Shown: positions 27,158-35,644, counted from the first letter of the stretch. The stretch is DNA of 64,000 nucleotides from an uncultured Algibacter sp. (GCA_947502405.1 CANMZT010000002.1:248001-312000), one strand, 5' to 3'. The notes: generated from the sequence alone by a model not told the origin. Translations and numbers: made by a program.

Positions 27158-28027
27158 CTACTTTCCTGCTCTGAATAAGAATTCTTTTTCTTCTGAAGTT
27201 AAACTATCGTATCCACTTTTACTGATTTTATCAAGGATAACATCAATTTTCTTCTGGTTATTAAACTCGTTAAAATCAGCTTTAGTATAGCCACCTACTT
27301 TACTTTTGTTTTTGTGTACCGTTTTTAAAGGTGTTTTTTTTGATGCTTTAAATAAGCCAGTAATACTATCCATAAATTTTTCAAAACCTTTACCAATATC
27401 TTTTCCTTTGGTAAGTTGTTTTGCGTAAAAATAGCCTAATAAAGCACCTCCTAAGTGTGCTAAATTCCCACCAGCGTTTCCAGCTACAGGGTTGCTTATA
27501 CCTGCAAAAACTCCTAGAACATCCAATACTACAATTGCTGCCCCAATATACCAGAGTTTAATATTAAATGTAAAGAGCCGTACCTCTTGATTTGGCATGT
27601 AAGCACAAAGAAAGATTAATAATGCGCGTACAGCTGCTGATGCACCAAGTAATTTCGAATATCCTCCAAAAACACTAGGAAAAAGAGTATAGCATAGCAT
27701 AAACAATAGCCCGCCAGATATAGCTCCCAGAAAATACACGTTTAATGCCATTTTAGGACTAAATAAATTTAAAAACATACGTCCTAAAAAATAGAGCCAT
27801 AGCATATTAAATAAAAAATGTAAAAAGTCATAGTGCAAAAAGGCGTAGGTTATGATTGACCAAGGCTTTAAGATGAACTTGGAAAAATCACTAGGTAATT
27901 CAAACCAAGTAAAATTCATTCTTAAAATTAAAGCGAGTAAAAATATTACTAAATTAATGGCTATTATCTTTTCAAGCACATTAAGATTAGACAACTTCTC
28001 TTTTATATCCTGATTAAGCGTTGTCAT
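27158..28027 (-). CDS. Rhomboid-family intramembrane serine protease with DUF6576 tail
   Basis: A 289-residue membrane protein with about six helices in residues 18-205. The rhomboid features are HYDFLHFLFNMLWLYFLG in the first loop, the serine site GASAA (usual form GxSG) and AHLGG with the partner histidine. The C-terminal tail, about residues 240-289, ends in a DUF6576-like segment (YDSLTSEEKEFLFRAG). The glycine after the serine is alanine, so proteolytic activity should be tested. It is paired with a second rhomboid gene immediately upstream. Confidence 0.88.
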   Translation of the reverse strand: MTTLNQDIKEKLSNLNVLEKIIAINLVIFLLALILRMNFTWFELPSDFSKFILKPWSIITYAFLHYDFLHFLFNMLWLYFLGRMFLNLFSPKMALNVYFLGAISGGLLFMLCYTLFPSVFGGYSKLLGASAAVRALLIFLCAYMPNQEVRLFTFNIKLWYIGAAIVVLDVLGVFAGISNPVAGNAGGNLAHLGGALLGYFYAKQLTKGKDIGKGFEKFMDSITGLFKASKKTPLKTVHKNKSKVGGYTKADFNEFNNQKKIDVILDKISKSGYDSLTSEEKEFLFRAGK

Positions 28028-28777
28028 TTAATACCAACGGTTTTGGTTAAACTGATTTTTCTTCCAATACCACATGATTAAGAAACCTGTAACTGCACCC
28101 CCAACGTGTGCCATATATGCTGTATTGCTTGGACTAAAAAAGGATTGTCCTGTTAAACCAGAGATTAAATCTAAAATTATAATTCCTGGAATAAAATATT
28201 TGGCTTTGATGGGAATTGGCAAAAATATCATCATCAATTCAGCATTAGGATTCATCATCCCAAAAGCCGCCATAACTCCCATAATACAACCAGAGGCTCC
28301 AACCATAGACGCATTGTAAGCTGGGAATATATTCTTTAACAAAGCTACTTGAGATTGGGTAACACCTGCATTTACTTCATTTGTAGTGAGCATTTGTTTA
28401 ATACTCTGAGACGATAATCCTGACTCTAACAAGGTATTATAATCTGGAAGGTATTGAAAATAGTAAAATCCAACTTGAAGCAAAACAGCTCCCAAACCAG
28501 CAGAAATGTATAAAAACAAAAAGCGCTTTGAGCCAAGAACTTGCTCCACCGGAGTACCAAACATCCAGAGTGCAAACATATTAAAGAAAATATGCATTGC
28601 TCCACCATGCATAAACATATGCGTAATAATTTGCCAAGGTTTAAAAGCATCATTTTGAGGAAAATACATAGCAAACCATTCGTAGAATAGGTTGCCATTC
28701 CCAATATATAATGTACCAACAAACATAATCACGTTAATGATTAATAGATGTTTAACGGTTTCTGAAATTCGCATCAT
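28028..28777 (-). CDS. Rhomboid-family intramembrane serine protease
   Basis: A 249-residue six-helix membrane protease. It keeps the standard site: MHGGAMHIFFNMFALWMFG, the catalytic serine in GASGCIMG and the histidine in AHVGG. A loop of about 45 residues between helices carries no known motif. It abuts the second rhomboid gene with no gap and follows mutL by 3 bp. Substrates are unknown. Confidence 0.92.
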   Translation of the reverse strand: MMRISETVKHLLIINVIMFVGTLYIGNGNLFYEWFAMYFPQNDAFKPWQIITHMFMHGGAMHIFFNMFALWMFGTPVEQVLGSKRFLFLYISAGLGAVLLQVGFYYFQYLPDYNTLLESGLSSQSIKQMLTTNEVNAGVTQSQVALLKNIFPAYNASMVGASGCIMGVMAAFGMMNPNAELMMIFLPIPIKAKYFIPGIIILDLISGLTGQSFFSPSNTAYMAHVGGAVTGFLIMWYWKKNQFNQNRWY

Positions 28778-28780
28778 ATT

Positions 28781-30637
28781 TTAAATAAATTTTTTATCTA
28801 ACTCATCAACACTCATAGTAATAAATGTTGTACGGTTAGTGGGCGAAACATTAGGTTCTTTACAAGCAAATAGTTTATTTACCAAATGTTCTTGCTCATC
28901 CTTTTGAAGCGACTGCCCTGTTTTAATAGATAAACTTTTAGCCATAGATTTTGCTAATAAATCTGTTGCACTAAAATGGCTGTCGGGTACTTCATGCTCT
29001 ACATCACTAATTAATTGCTCTAAGATAATAGACACTTCACTTTCTGGAACCCCTATGGGCACACCAGTAATATCAACAGATTCATCTTTTAAACTTGAAA
29101 ACACAAAACCTGTATGCTCTAAATCATCTTTCAATTGATTTATAATAGCAATATCCTGAGGTGAAAAATGGAGTTGTAGCGGAAATAATAATTGCTGACT
29201 TGCAGCTTCTTTTATGGTTAAATTCTTTAAAAAGTCTTCATACAATATACGTTGATGTGCTCGATTTTGATCGATAACCAACATACCTGATTTAATTGTG
29301 CTTACAATATATTTGTTATGAAGTTGATAAGTGGTATTGGTCTGGTCTATCTGATCATCCTCAAAGAAAGTCCCCGTTTGTTCTTCACTTTCAAATTGAA
29401 CTTCTGTAAAATTCCTTTCGGTTTGATTACCCTTAGATTCCAAACCAACATATAAGCCTTCCCAACTTGATGCTGGTTCCCTTTTATAAATTGATGTCCC
29501 TCCTCCTGAAGATTTTGATACTTTTTCTTCTTGAAATGGATTAAAACTTCTATCAACTTCTACCTTTGGCACATCTGTATCAGCTTGTTTATAGCTATAA
29601 GGTGTATCTAGATTGGGGTCGCGTTCAAAATCTAAAACTGGTGCAATATTAAACTGCCCTAAGCTATGTTTAACAGCAGAACGCAACAAGGCATATAGCG
29701 TATGCTCATCATCAAACTTTATTTCAGTTTTTGTTGGATGAATATTAATATCGATAGTTTGAGGGTCTACCGTTAAATTCAAAAAGTAACTGGCATGCGT
29801 ACCGTTTTTTAGTAAACCTTCGAACGCTGAAGCAATAGCATGATTTAAATAGGCACTTTTTATAAAGCGGTTATTCACGAAAAAGTACTGCTCGCCTCGT
29901 GTTTTTTTTGCATACTCAGGTTTGCCAACAAAACCTGATATTTTAAGTACTTCGGTATCCTCTTCAACAGGAACCAATTTCTCATTAGTCTTATTACCAA
30001 AGATATTTACAATACGTTGGCGGTAGTTACTAACTGGCAAATTAAAAGTTTCACTACCGTTGTTATATAAAGCAAAACTTATATTAGGGTGCGCTAGCGC
30101 TACACGATGAAACTCATCTATAACATGCCTTAACTCAACAGTATCAGACTTTAAAAAATTACGCCTTGCGGGAATATTAAAGAAAAGGTTTTTTACTGAA
30201 ACCGAAGTTCCTGTTGGTGTAACAACAACTTCTTGAGAAACCACATCACTGCCTTCAATGATTAAACAAGTACCGATATCCTCATTATCTTGTTTTGTTT
30301 TTAACTCTACATGTGCAATTGCCGCAATACTTGCTAAGGCTTCTCCTCTAAAGCCTTTGGTGTGTAATTGGAATAAATCTTCGGCGTTTCTAATTTTTGA
30401 TGTGGCGTGACGCTCGAAACTCAATCTTGCATCAGTATTACTCATACCCTTACCATTATCAATAACTTGAACTAGGGTTTTACCAGCATCTTTAATAATT
30501 AATTTTATAACATCAGAACCAGCATCAATAGCATTTTCTAGGAGTTCTTTTACTACTGAAGCTGGACGTTGTACAACTTCTCCAGCGGCAATTTGATTTG
30601 CAACATGATCGGGTAAAAGCTGTATAATGTCTGCCAT
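28781..30637 (-). CDS. mutL: DNA mismatch repair protein MutL
   Basis: Matchmaker ATPase in mismatch repair. The GHKL ATPase domain is intact: ENAIDAG (34-40), DNGKGM (60-65) and GFRGEAL (95-101), then the transducer domain to about 335 and a linker to about 435. The C-terminal domain is unusual: the endonuclease motif DQHA(x)2E(x)4E reads D456-Q-N-R-A-H-Q462-RILY-E467, and the position of the CPHGRP motif reads SPTNRT (598-603). Nuclease activity is therefore doubtful. It lies in a minus-strand operon between two small membrane protein genes and two rhomboids. Confidence 0.95.
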   Translation of the reverse strand: MADIIQLLPDHVANQIAAGEVVQRPASVVKELLENAIDAGSDVIKLIIKDAGKTLVQVIDNGKGMSNTDARLSFERHATSKIRNAEDLFQLHTKGFRGEALASIAAIAHVELKTKQDNEDIGTCLIIEGSDVVSQEVVVTPTGTSVSVKNLFFNIPARRNFLKSDTVELRHVIDEFHRVALAHPNISFALYNNGSETFNLPVSNYRQRIVNIFGNKTNEKLVPVEEDTEVLKISGFVGKPEYAKKTRGEQYFFVNNRFIKSAYLNHAIASAFEGLLKNGTHASYFLNLTVDPQTIDINIHPTKTEIKFDDEHTLYALLRSAVKHSLGQFNIAPVLDFERDPNLDTPYSYKQADTDVPKVEVDRSFNPFQEEKVSKSSGGGTSIYKREPASSWEGLYVGLESKGNQTERNFTEVQFESEEQTGTFFEDDQIDQTNTTYQLHNKYIVSTIKSGMLVIDQNRAHQRILYEDFLKNLTIKEAASQQLLFPLQLHFSPQDIAIINQLKDDLEHTGFVFSSLKDESVDITGVPIGVPESEVSIILEQLISDVEHEVPDSHFSATDLLAKSMAKSLSIKTGQSLQKDEQEHLVNKLFACKEPNVSPTNRTTFITMSVDELDKKFI

Positions 30638-30640
30638 ATA

Positions 30641-30928
30641 TTATTTAGGTAAGAATATAGATAAATCGAAGTCGATGATAAATAGAAAAACCAAAACAAG
30701 AATAGCTACAATAATCAAAATACGACGATTTGCCTCTTTATCTGGGTTGTTTTTTAAATCATCTAGTGCATCATTAAACTTTCCTTTTATTCCTTTATTT
30801 GCACCAACTGTTTTTCTGTATTCATCAAATTTATGTTTGATTTCAAAAGGATTACCTTCTCCTTTATCATCATAATAACGTGGTGTGTAATTAAATTTTT
30901 TGTTTTTGCGCAATTTTAAAAGCCCCAT
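30641..30928 (-). CDS. Small C-terminally anchored membrane protein, paralogue of the next gene
   Basis: A 95-residue protein with a basic start (GLLKLRKNKKFNYTPRYYDD), a charged middle and one transmembrane helix at about 70-88. The segment KKFNYTPRYY resembles RTFNYQSRF in the gene just upstream, so the two look like tandem paralogues. Relatives in databases are sometimes labelled riboflavin synthase subunit beta, which the sequence does not support. It ends 4 bp before mutL. Confidence 0.7.
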   Translation of the reverse strand: MGLLKLRKNKKFNYTPRYYDDKGEGNPFEIKHKFDEYRKTVGANKGIKGKFNDALDDLKNNPDKEANRRILIIVAILVLVFLFIIDFDLSIFLPK

Positions 30929-30948
30929 GATTTCTTAGTTTTTTTTGA

Positions 30949-31182
30949 TTACATGTATTTTTTTTCTAATACATACATACAAATCAATAATAATACCAAA
31001 ATCATGATTAAGACTTTCATGGACATAGCACCTCTTGCCTTTACTTTGGTGCCCTTACTTTGTTTCCATTTTGAAACAAAATCTTTGGTATCAGCATTGT
31101 CGTTTAAACTAGAATCTGTTTGGCTTTCTTTAGAAAACCTTGACTGATAATTAAACGTTCTATGTTTGCGTTGTTTAAACAA
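30949..31182 (-). CDS. Small C-terminally anchored membrane protein
   Basis: A 77-residue protein with a basic start (FKQRKHRTFNYQSRF), a charged hydrophilic stretch and one transmembrane helix at about 54-70 followed by EKKYM. The shared (K/R)xFNYxxR motif and layout link it to the neighbouring 95-residue protein. No family recognised. It is the first gene of the unit that contains mutL, with a -7 box 23 bp upstream. Confidence 0.65.
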   Translation of the reverse strand: MFKQRKHRTFNYQSRFSKESQTDSSLNDNADTKDFVSKWKQSKGTKVKARGAMSMKVLIMILVLLLICMYVLEKKYM

Positions 31183-31204
31183 AATCTAGTATTGCTCGTC
31201 TTTT

Positions 31205-31212
31205 CAAAAATA
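31205..31212 (-). promoter_or_regulatory. Probable -7 box of the mutL operon
   Basis: On the minus strand TATTTTTG matches TAnnTTTG and lies 23 bp before the first small gene. No matching -33 TTG. Confidence 0.42.
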
Positions 31213-31275
31213 CTTAAAAGTATGCAGAAATAGGCGATGAAATTGCCAAAAAATGTTAAGAAAAGTAAAAGTGAT

Positions 31276-31366
31276 TTATGATTCCAAAGGAGGCACGACT
31301 GAGGTGATCTCTAAATAAACAGACTGCCGCGTTTTACAAAAAAGCAAAACTCGCAGTGACGGTATA
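31276..31366. repeat. Degenerate palindromic intergenic repeat
   Basis: The segment holds AAGGAGGCACGACTGAGG and then an imperfect hairpin, ACTGCCGCGTTTT against AAAACTCGCAGT, ending near TGACGG. It resembles the dispersed palindromic elements found in many Bacteroidota genomes (CGTCATTGCGAG type, with GGAGGCACGACTGAGG). It occupies the gap between ribH and the small-protein genes and has no coding potential. Confidence 0.5.
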
Positions 31367-31368
31367 GG

Positions 31369-31854
31369 TTAACTGTTTTTTCGTAGTTCTGCCATTTTAA
31401 TGGCAGCTATAGCAGCTTCGGTACCTTTATTACCGTGTTTACCTCCAGAACGTTCGAGACCTTGTTGCATCGTATTATCTGTAAGCACGCAGAAAATAAC
31501 TGGTGTTTCGCGTGTTACGTTTAAGTCTTTAATTCCTTGAGTTACACCCTCGCAAACAAAATCAAAATGTTTAGTTTCCCCTTGAATAACGCTTCCAATA
31601 GCAATAACAGCATTAACCATTTGTTCTTGCATTTTTTTACAACCGTAAATTAACTCAAAACTTCCAGGAACATCCCAACGTATAATATTATTTGGCAATA
31701 CACCATTATCAATTAGCGCATCGTAAGCGCCTTTATACAAGCCTTCTGTGATATTATCATTCCATTCAGAAACAACAATCCCAAACCGAAATTTACTCGC
31801 GTCTGGGATTGTTGCTTTATCGTAATCTGATAAGTTTTTATTTGCCGTAGCCAT
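31369..31854 (-). CDS. ribH: 6,7-dimethyl-8-ribityllumazine synthase
   Basis: Penultimate enzyme of riboflavin synthesis; forms large capsid-like or pentameric assemblies. The 161-residue protein has the usual FGIVVSEWN start region, the GSFE segment, IGSVIQGETKHFDFV with the catalytic region histidine, and GRKGNKGTEA-like end (GGKHGNKGTEAA). It lies 12 bp after the TPR protein gene on the same strand, so the two may be co-transcribed. Confidence 0.96.
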   Translation of the reverse strand: MATANKNLSDYDKATIPDASKFRFGIVVSEWNDNITEGLYKGAYDALIDNGVLPNNIIRWDVPGSFELIYGCKKMQEQMVNAVIAIGSVIQGETKHFDFVCEGVTQGIKDLNVTRETPVIFCVLTDNTMQQGLERSGGKHGNKGTEAAIAAIKMAELRKNS

Positions 31855-31866
31855 AGTAATTAAGAA

Positions 31867-32637
31867 TTACTTATTTACCAACACCTGAGCTTTTCCAATA
31901 AACACATCTACTTTTGAAGCTTCAGTAGAATTAGCGTAATCATCTTTTATTCTTTTAAAATAAGCTAGTGCTTTATCTGCTTTTCCTAACTCTAGTGCAA
32001 TTGTACCAGCCTTAAATAAGTACATTGGTGTGGTAAACTCGTTATCACGCATTTCTGCTGCTTGCTCATAAGCATCTAAAGCGTCTTCTGGTTGATTTCC
32101 TTGAACATAAGCATCGCCAATATTACCCTTTGCTAATGGCGCTAGTATTTCATCATCACTTTTAAAATTGCTTAAATATTCAATAGCCTCATTATATTTT
32201 TTTAATCTTAAGTAAGCTGTACCTGCGTAATAGTTTGCTAAATTAGCAGAAGGTGTACCACTGTACTCTTCAATAATATCAAGCATACCAAATTTACCCT
32301 CACCACCATTTAGTGCTAAGTTATATAAAGAGTCTTTTGCAGTTCCTGTAACCGCTTGGTCAAAATACTTTTGTGCTTGAAACATATCGTTCATAGCAGC
32401 TTCTTGTTTTGGTTTAGCTATAAATTCTTTATATCCTAAAGATGCCAAAACTACTAGCGCTACTAAACCAATGATTATGAAAATATATTTTTGATTCTTA
32501 GCTACAAAGTCTTCTGTTTTAGAAGCCGTTTCATCAAGTGTATTAAAAACCTCAGCAGTTGTAGATCCTTCTTCTATATTCTGTTGCTTCTCAACTTTTG
32601 TTTTTGGTTTATGTCCTCTTTTCTTGTAAGTTGCCAT
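31867..32637 (-). CDS. Tetratricopeptide repeat protein with single membrane anchor
   Basis: A 256-residue protein with a basic start (ATYKKRGHKPKTK), a transmembrane helix at about 44-62, and periplasmic TPR-like helices from about 80 to the end. The layout resembles YfgM, a periplasmic TPR protein linked to SecYEG chaperones, but orthology is unproven. The ATG at 32637 is chosen over one ten codons upstream at 32667, which would extend into the promoter region. It lies upstream of ribH and is divergent from recF. Confidence 0.82.
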   Translation of the reverse strand: MATYKKRGHKPKTKVEKQQNIEEGSTTAEVFNTLDETASKTEDFVAKNQKYIFIIIGLVALVVLASLGYKEFIAKPKQEAAMNDMFQAQKYFDQAVTGTAKDSLYNLALNGGEGKFGMLDIIEEYSGTPSANLANYYAGTAYLRLKKYNEAIEYLSNFKSDDEILAPLAKGNIGDAYVQGNQPEDALDAYEQAAEMRDNEFTTPMYLFKAGTIALELGKADKALAYFKRIKDDYANSTEASKVDVFIGKAQVLVNK

Positions 32638-32664
32638 TATGTGCTTTCTAAAATTATTGTCGCG

Positions 32665-32672
32665 CAAAAATA
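32665..32672 (-). promoter_or_regulatory. Probable -7 box of the TPR gene / ribH unit
   Basis: Minus-strand TATTTTTG, 28 bp before the chosen ATG. Its position overlaps the alternative upstream start codon, which supports the shorter TPR start. No -33 TTG in range. Confidence 0.42.
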
Positions 32673-32776
32673 TAATTTTTCTTCATAACTAAAAGGGTAT
32701 TTATTTGATATTTTTCAATAATTTGCACATCTTTTCAAGAGTTTAACCTCAAAATAGGCTATAAGTTGCTTTTTGT

Positions 32777-33856
32777 ATGATTTTAAAATCGCTGTCTTTA
32801 CTTAATTACAAAAATTTTGATAGTAAGTCGTTCATTTTCAATGATAAAATAAATTGTATTGTTGGTAATAACGGAATTGGAAAGACAAATGTATTGGATG
32901 CGATTTATCATTTATCCTTTGGAAAAAGTTATTTTAATCCTGTAGCAACCCAAAACATTAAACATGATGAAGATTTCTTTGTGATTAATGGTGATTATGA
33001 TAAGAATGACAAAACTGAAAAAGTAGCTGTAAGCTTAAAACGCGGGCAAAAAAAAGTTATTAAGCGCAATGGTAAAGCTTATGAGAAATTCAGTGAACAT
33101 ATTGGTTTTTTACCTTTAGTTATTATTTCTCCAGCGGATAGAGATTTGATTATTGAAGGTAGTAGTACTCGCAGAAAGTTTATTGATAGTGTTATTTCTC
33201 AGAGCGACAAAAACTACCTAAGCCACTTAATTAATTACAACAAAATATTGGCGCAACGCAATGCTTTACTGAAATATTTTGCACTAAACCATACATTTAA
33301 CAACGATACTTTAGAGGTTTATAATAATCAGCTTACTGAATATGGCACACTAATATTTGAAAAGCGCAACAACTTTTTAAAGGCTTTTATTCCTATTTTT
33401 AAATCGCGTTACGAAGCTATTAGTAATGGTAACGAGGTTGTAGATTTGGTGTATAATAGCCATTTATTTGAAGATGATTTGAATACGCTTTTAAAAGCCT
33501 CTGTAAATAAAGACAAAGCATTACAATTTACTAGTGTAGGCATCCATAAAGATGATTTACACTTTAATATTGAAAGCCACCCAATTAAAAAATTTGGTAG
33601 TCAAGGCCAACAAAAATCGTTTTTGATTGCACTAAAATTAGCACAGTTTGATTTTATTAAAGCACAAAGTGGCGTGAACCCAATTTTGCTTTTAGATGAT
33701 ATTTTTGATAAGTTGGATGAGCAGCGCGTAGCACAGATTATTAAACTTGTTGACGATGAGAATTTTGGGCAGTTATTTATTAGTGACACACATGCTGAAC
33801 GTACGGAACATGCTGTAAAACAGGTGCATCAGAGTTATGAGCTTTTTAGGTTATAA
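32777..33856 (+). CDS. recF: DNA replication/repair protein RecF
   Basis: SMC-like ATPase that helps load RecA at gaps. The 359-residue length is normal. Walker A is GNNGIGKTN (30-38), the ABC-type signature [10 protein letters not shown] is near 273-282 and Walker [14 protein letters not shown] near 301-313. In related genomes recF is next to the DUF721 gene, which here is about 1.45 kb away, separated by a cassette-like insertion. Confidence 0.96.
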   Translation: MILKSLSLLNYKNFDSKSFIFNDKINCIVGNNGIGKTNVLDAIYHLSFGKSYFNPVATQNIKHDEDFFVINGDYDKNDKTEKVAVSLKRGQKKVIKRNGKAYEKFSEHIGFLPLVIISPADRDLIIEGSSTRRKFIDSVISQSDKNYLSHLINYNKILAQRNALLKYFALNHTFNNDTLEVYNNQLTEYGTLIFEKRNNFLKAFIPIFKSRYEAISNGNEVVDLVYNSHLFEDDLNTLLKASVNKDKALQFTSVGIHKDDLHFNIESHPIKKFGSQGQQKSFLIALKLAQFDFIKAQSGVNPILLLDDIFDKLDEQRVAQIIKLVDDENFGQLFISDTHAERTEHAVKQVHQSYELFRL

Positions 33857-33982
33857 TATTTAAAGACAGACGTCTTAACAATTACTATAGCTTAAATTAA
33901 TAAGCATTATTCTGTTACAAATTTGTAATATCCATTTAGTTTACTACTTGACTTTGTAAAAAATTTCTGCTATCTTCGTTTG

Positions 33983-34046
33983 CCGCCAGATATAAAGCAT
34001 ATGTGCTGAACTTGTTTCAGTATTTAAACGATTTTATATCCGCGAA
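33983..34046. repeat. Inverted repeat element upstream of the cassette gene
   Basis: GATATAAA (33989-33996) and TTTATATC (34033-34040) form the outer arms, with an inner hairpin CTGAAC...GTTTCAG at 34006-34020. The outer arms extend weakly into GCC and CGCG. It stands right before the single gene inserted between recF and the DUF721 gene, so it may mark the left boundary of that insertion, or act as its leader. Confidence 0.45.
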
Positions 34047-34060
34047 ATATAACCCAAAAT

Positions 34061-34918
34061 ATGAAAAACCACCTTCTCATTTTATTTATTGTAATGATTT
34101 CAAATATATCATTTGGACAAATTAAATGGGCAATTATTGATGCTGATACTAAAGAGAATATACCTTTTGTTAATATCTGGGTTGAAAACAATAATATTGG
34201 AACAATCTCAAACGAATACGGACAATTCGTTCTACCTAAAATGGATGGGACTAAAGTTATTGTTTTCTCAGCTACTGGCTACAATACTAAAAAAATAAAA
34301 TTCAATTTGATTAAAAACCCAATAGAATTAAAACCTCAAATAATCGAATTGAACGAAGTTGTTTTAACCAACCTAAAAAAACGTAAAAAAGAAAAATATA
34401 TTGACAAATTGAAAACTAGACAAATTCGACATTATCTCCCTGGTTTTGGTAAACCTTGGATTTTTGCAAAATTTTTCAATTATAAGAAAGAATATGAGGA
34501 AACGCCTTTTATAAAAGAAATAAGCATCGCGGTTGAAACTACAAGAGAAGAATCTAAATTTTTAATTCACCTATTGAAAATCAATAAAGAAGGGAAACCT
34601 CAAGAATATTTAAATAATAAAAATCTTATTGTTACCGCTGAAAAAGGGAAAAACATAATTAATAAAAATATTTCAAACTTAAATATAGAAGTTCCTGAAA
34701 ATGGACTATTTGTTGCCGTAGAATGGCTACTTACTAAACAGAATGCTTCAGTTTTTGACTCTTTTGAACCTTACATAGGTTTTACACATGAAGAATCAAA
34801 TGAAAATAGCTGGGTTTATAGATTTGGAGCATGGAAAAAGGTTAAATCATATAATGGCGAGATATACTCAACAAATACATATAAACAATTGGCAGCTGCA
34901 TTGAAATTATCGAATTAA
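34061..34918 (+). CDS. Secreted CarboxypepD_reg-like protein of unknown function
   Basis: A 285-residue protein with a signal peptide (1-19, ending SFGQ), an N-terminal beta-sandwich like CarboxypepD_reg (about 20-105, with ENIPFVNIWVENNNIGT and NEYGQF) and an unrecognised C-terminal part rich in lysine. There is no barrel, so it is not a TonB receptor. It is the only gene between recF and the DUF721 gene, and is bracketed by repeat elements at 33983-34046 and 34928-35115. This suggests a mobile cassette. Its promoter was not identified. Confidence 0.72.
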   Translation: MKNHLLILFIVMISNISFGQIKWAIIDADTKENIPFVNIWVENNNIGTISNEYGQFVLPKMDGTKVIVFSATGYNTKKIKFNLIKNPIELKPQIIELNEVVLTNLKKRKKEKYIDKLKTRQIRHYLPGFGKPWIFAKFFNYKKEYEETPFIKEISIAVETTREESKFLIHLLKINKEGKPQEYLNNKNLIVTAEKGKNIINKNISNLNIEVPENGLFVAVEWLLTKQNASVFDSFEPYIGFTHEESNENSWVYRFGAWKKVKSYNGEIYSTNTYKQLAAALKLSN

Positions 34919-34927
34919 AATACTTTG

Positions 34928-35115
34928 GGCAACAACACCTATAAACAATACGGGCTTTAGGCATAAACGAAAGTCTTGTGTATTTTTATGAAGTCCACAA
35001 AATCTTTTGGATTTTGCTATGTACAAGAAAATATAAATCAAAACAAAAAGATTTCGCTATGTGCAATGTGGAAAGCAAACGCTAGTTTGCTCCCGTACTA
35101 TTTATAGCTCAACCG
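34928..35115. repeat. Long imperfect inverted-repeat element downstream of the cassette gene
   Basis: It begins 10 bp after the stop codon. CTATAAACAATACGGG (34939-34954) pairs with CCCGTACTATTTATAG (35092-35107) at 14 of 16 positions. Inside are two direct copies of ATTTYGCTATGTRCAA spaced exactly 40 bp (35011 and 35051) and a hairpin GCAAAC-GCTA-GTTTGC (35075-35090). Just outside lies GTTAAAC (35115-35121), matching the attC core GTTRRRY, but no clear RYYYAAC partner exists. It could be an attC-like folded site or a dispersed 3' repeat; neither is proven. Confidence 0.55.
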
Positions 35116-35170
35116 TTAAACAAACCTTCCCAAAAACAAAATAACTTCAATTTAAAAAAACAAGACAGCA

Positions 35171-35254
35171 AGTTAACCCGCGTTAGGGATAGCAGTGGAA
35201 AGCCCGCAGGCACGAGGACTTGTAACGAATAGCCCGACCCTTGTGGTAACGCCC
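35171..35254 (+). ncRNA. GTTAGGGAT repeat, copy A (candidate Flavo-1-type structured RNA)
   Basis: The segment runs CGCGTTAGGGATAGCAGTGG, then AGCCCGCAGG, and ends AGCCCGACCC, GGTAACGCCC. The reverse complement of 48998-49098 has the same blocks in the same order. CGTTA with TAACG and GGG with CCC could pair end to end as a long stem. The blocks are GC-rich against the surroundings. It follows the cassette repeat and precedes the DUF721 gene. Matching to the Flavo-1 RNA family is from memory of flavobacterial intergenic repeats and needs an Infernal check. Confidence 0.5.
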
Positions 35255-35309
35255 AAATATTTTTAATACTTTTACGAAACATAAATTTTGACTTTATTGT
35301 AATTAAACC

Positions 35310-35606
35310 ATGGCAAAACGTAATAATGAAAACTTGAGTATTGGCGACGCCTTAAAGGAGTTTGTGACTACAAATAAACTTGAAAAAGGCTTGAATAAGG
35401 TTAATGTTGCCGAGGCTTGGGAGAAACTTATGGGGAATGGGGTTAACAATTATACACTGTCTGTTAACTTAGAGCGTGAGACTTTATATGTGCAATTGAG
35501 TTCTAGTGTTTTACGTGAAGAATTAAGCTACGGTAAGGAAAAGATAATTAACATGCTTAATGAAGAATTGGGTAAAGTAATTATTAAAAAATTGATTTTA
35601 AGATAA
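35310..35606 (+). CDS. DUF721 (DciA-like) domain protein
   Basis: A 98-residue protein of the DUF721 family (NVAEAWEKLMGNGVNNYT and the LYVQLSSSVLREELSYGKEKI segment). The family includes DciA, a loader of the replicative helicase in bacteria without DnaC, and often lies beside recF as here. Whether this short form loads helicase is unknown. It stands alone between the repeat elements and the cold-shock genes. Confidence 0.85.
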   Translation: MAKRNNENLSIGDALKEFVTTNKLEKGLNKVNVAEAWEKLMGNGVNNYTLSVNLERETLYVQLSSSVLREELSYGKEKIINMLNEELGKVIIKKLILR

Positions 35607-35644
35607 TTACACTTTGAGTTAATTATTAAATAAATGTATATTTT

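Noticed and set aside
30641-30928. Riboflavin synthase subunit beta label for the 95-residue protein
   Set aside because: The protein has a single membrane helix and no lumazine synthase features; the real ribH is at 31369-31854.
35115-35121. GTTAAAC as a true integron attC core
   Set aside because: It matches GTTRRRY, but the paired RYYYAAC core is not present at the other end and no integron integrase is in the window; kept only as an attC-like possibility.
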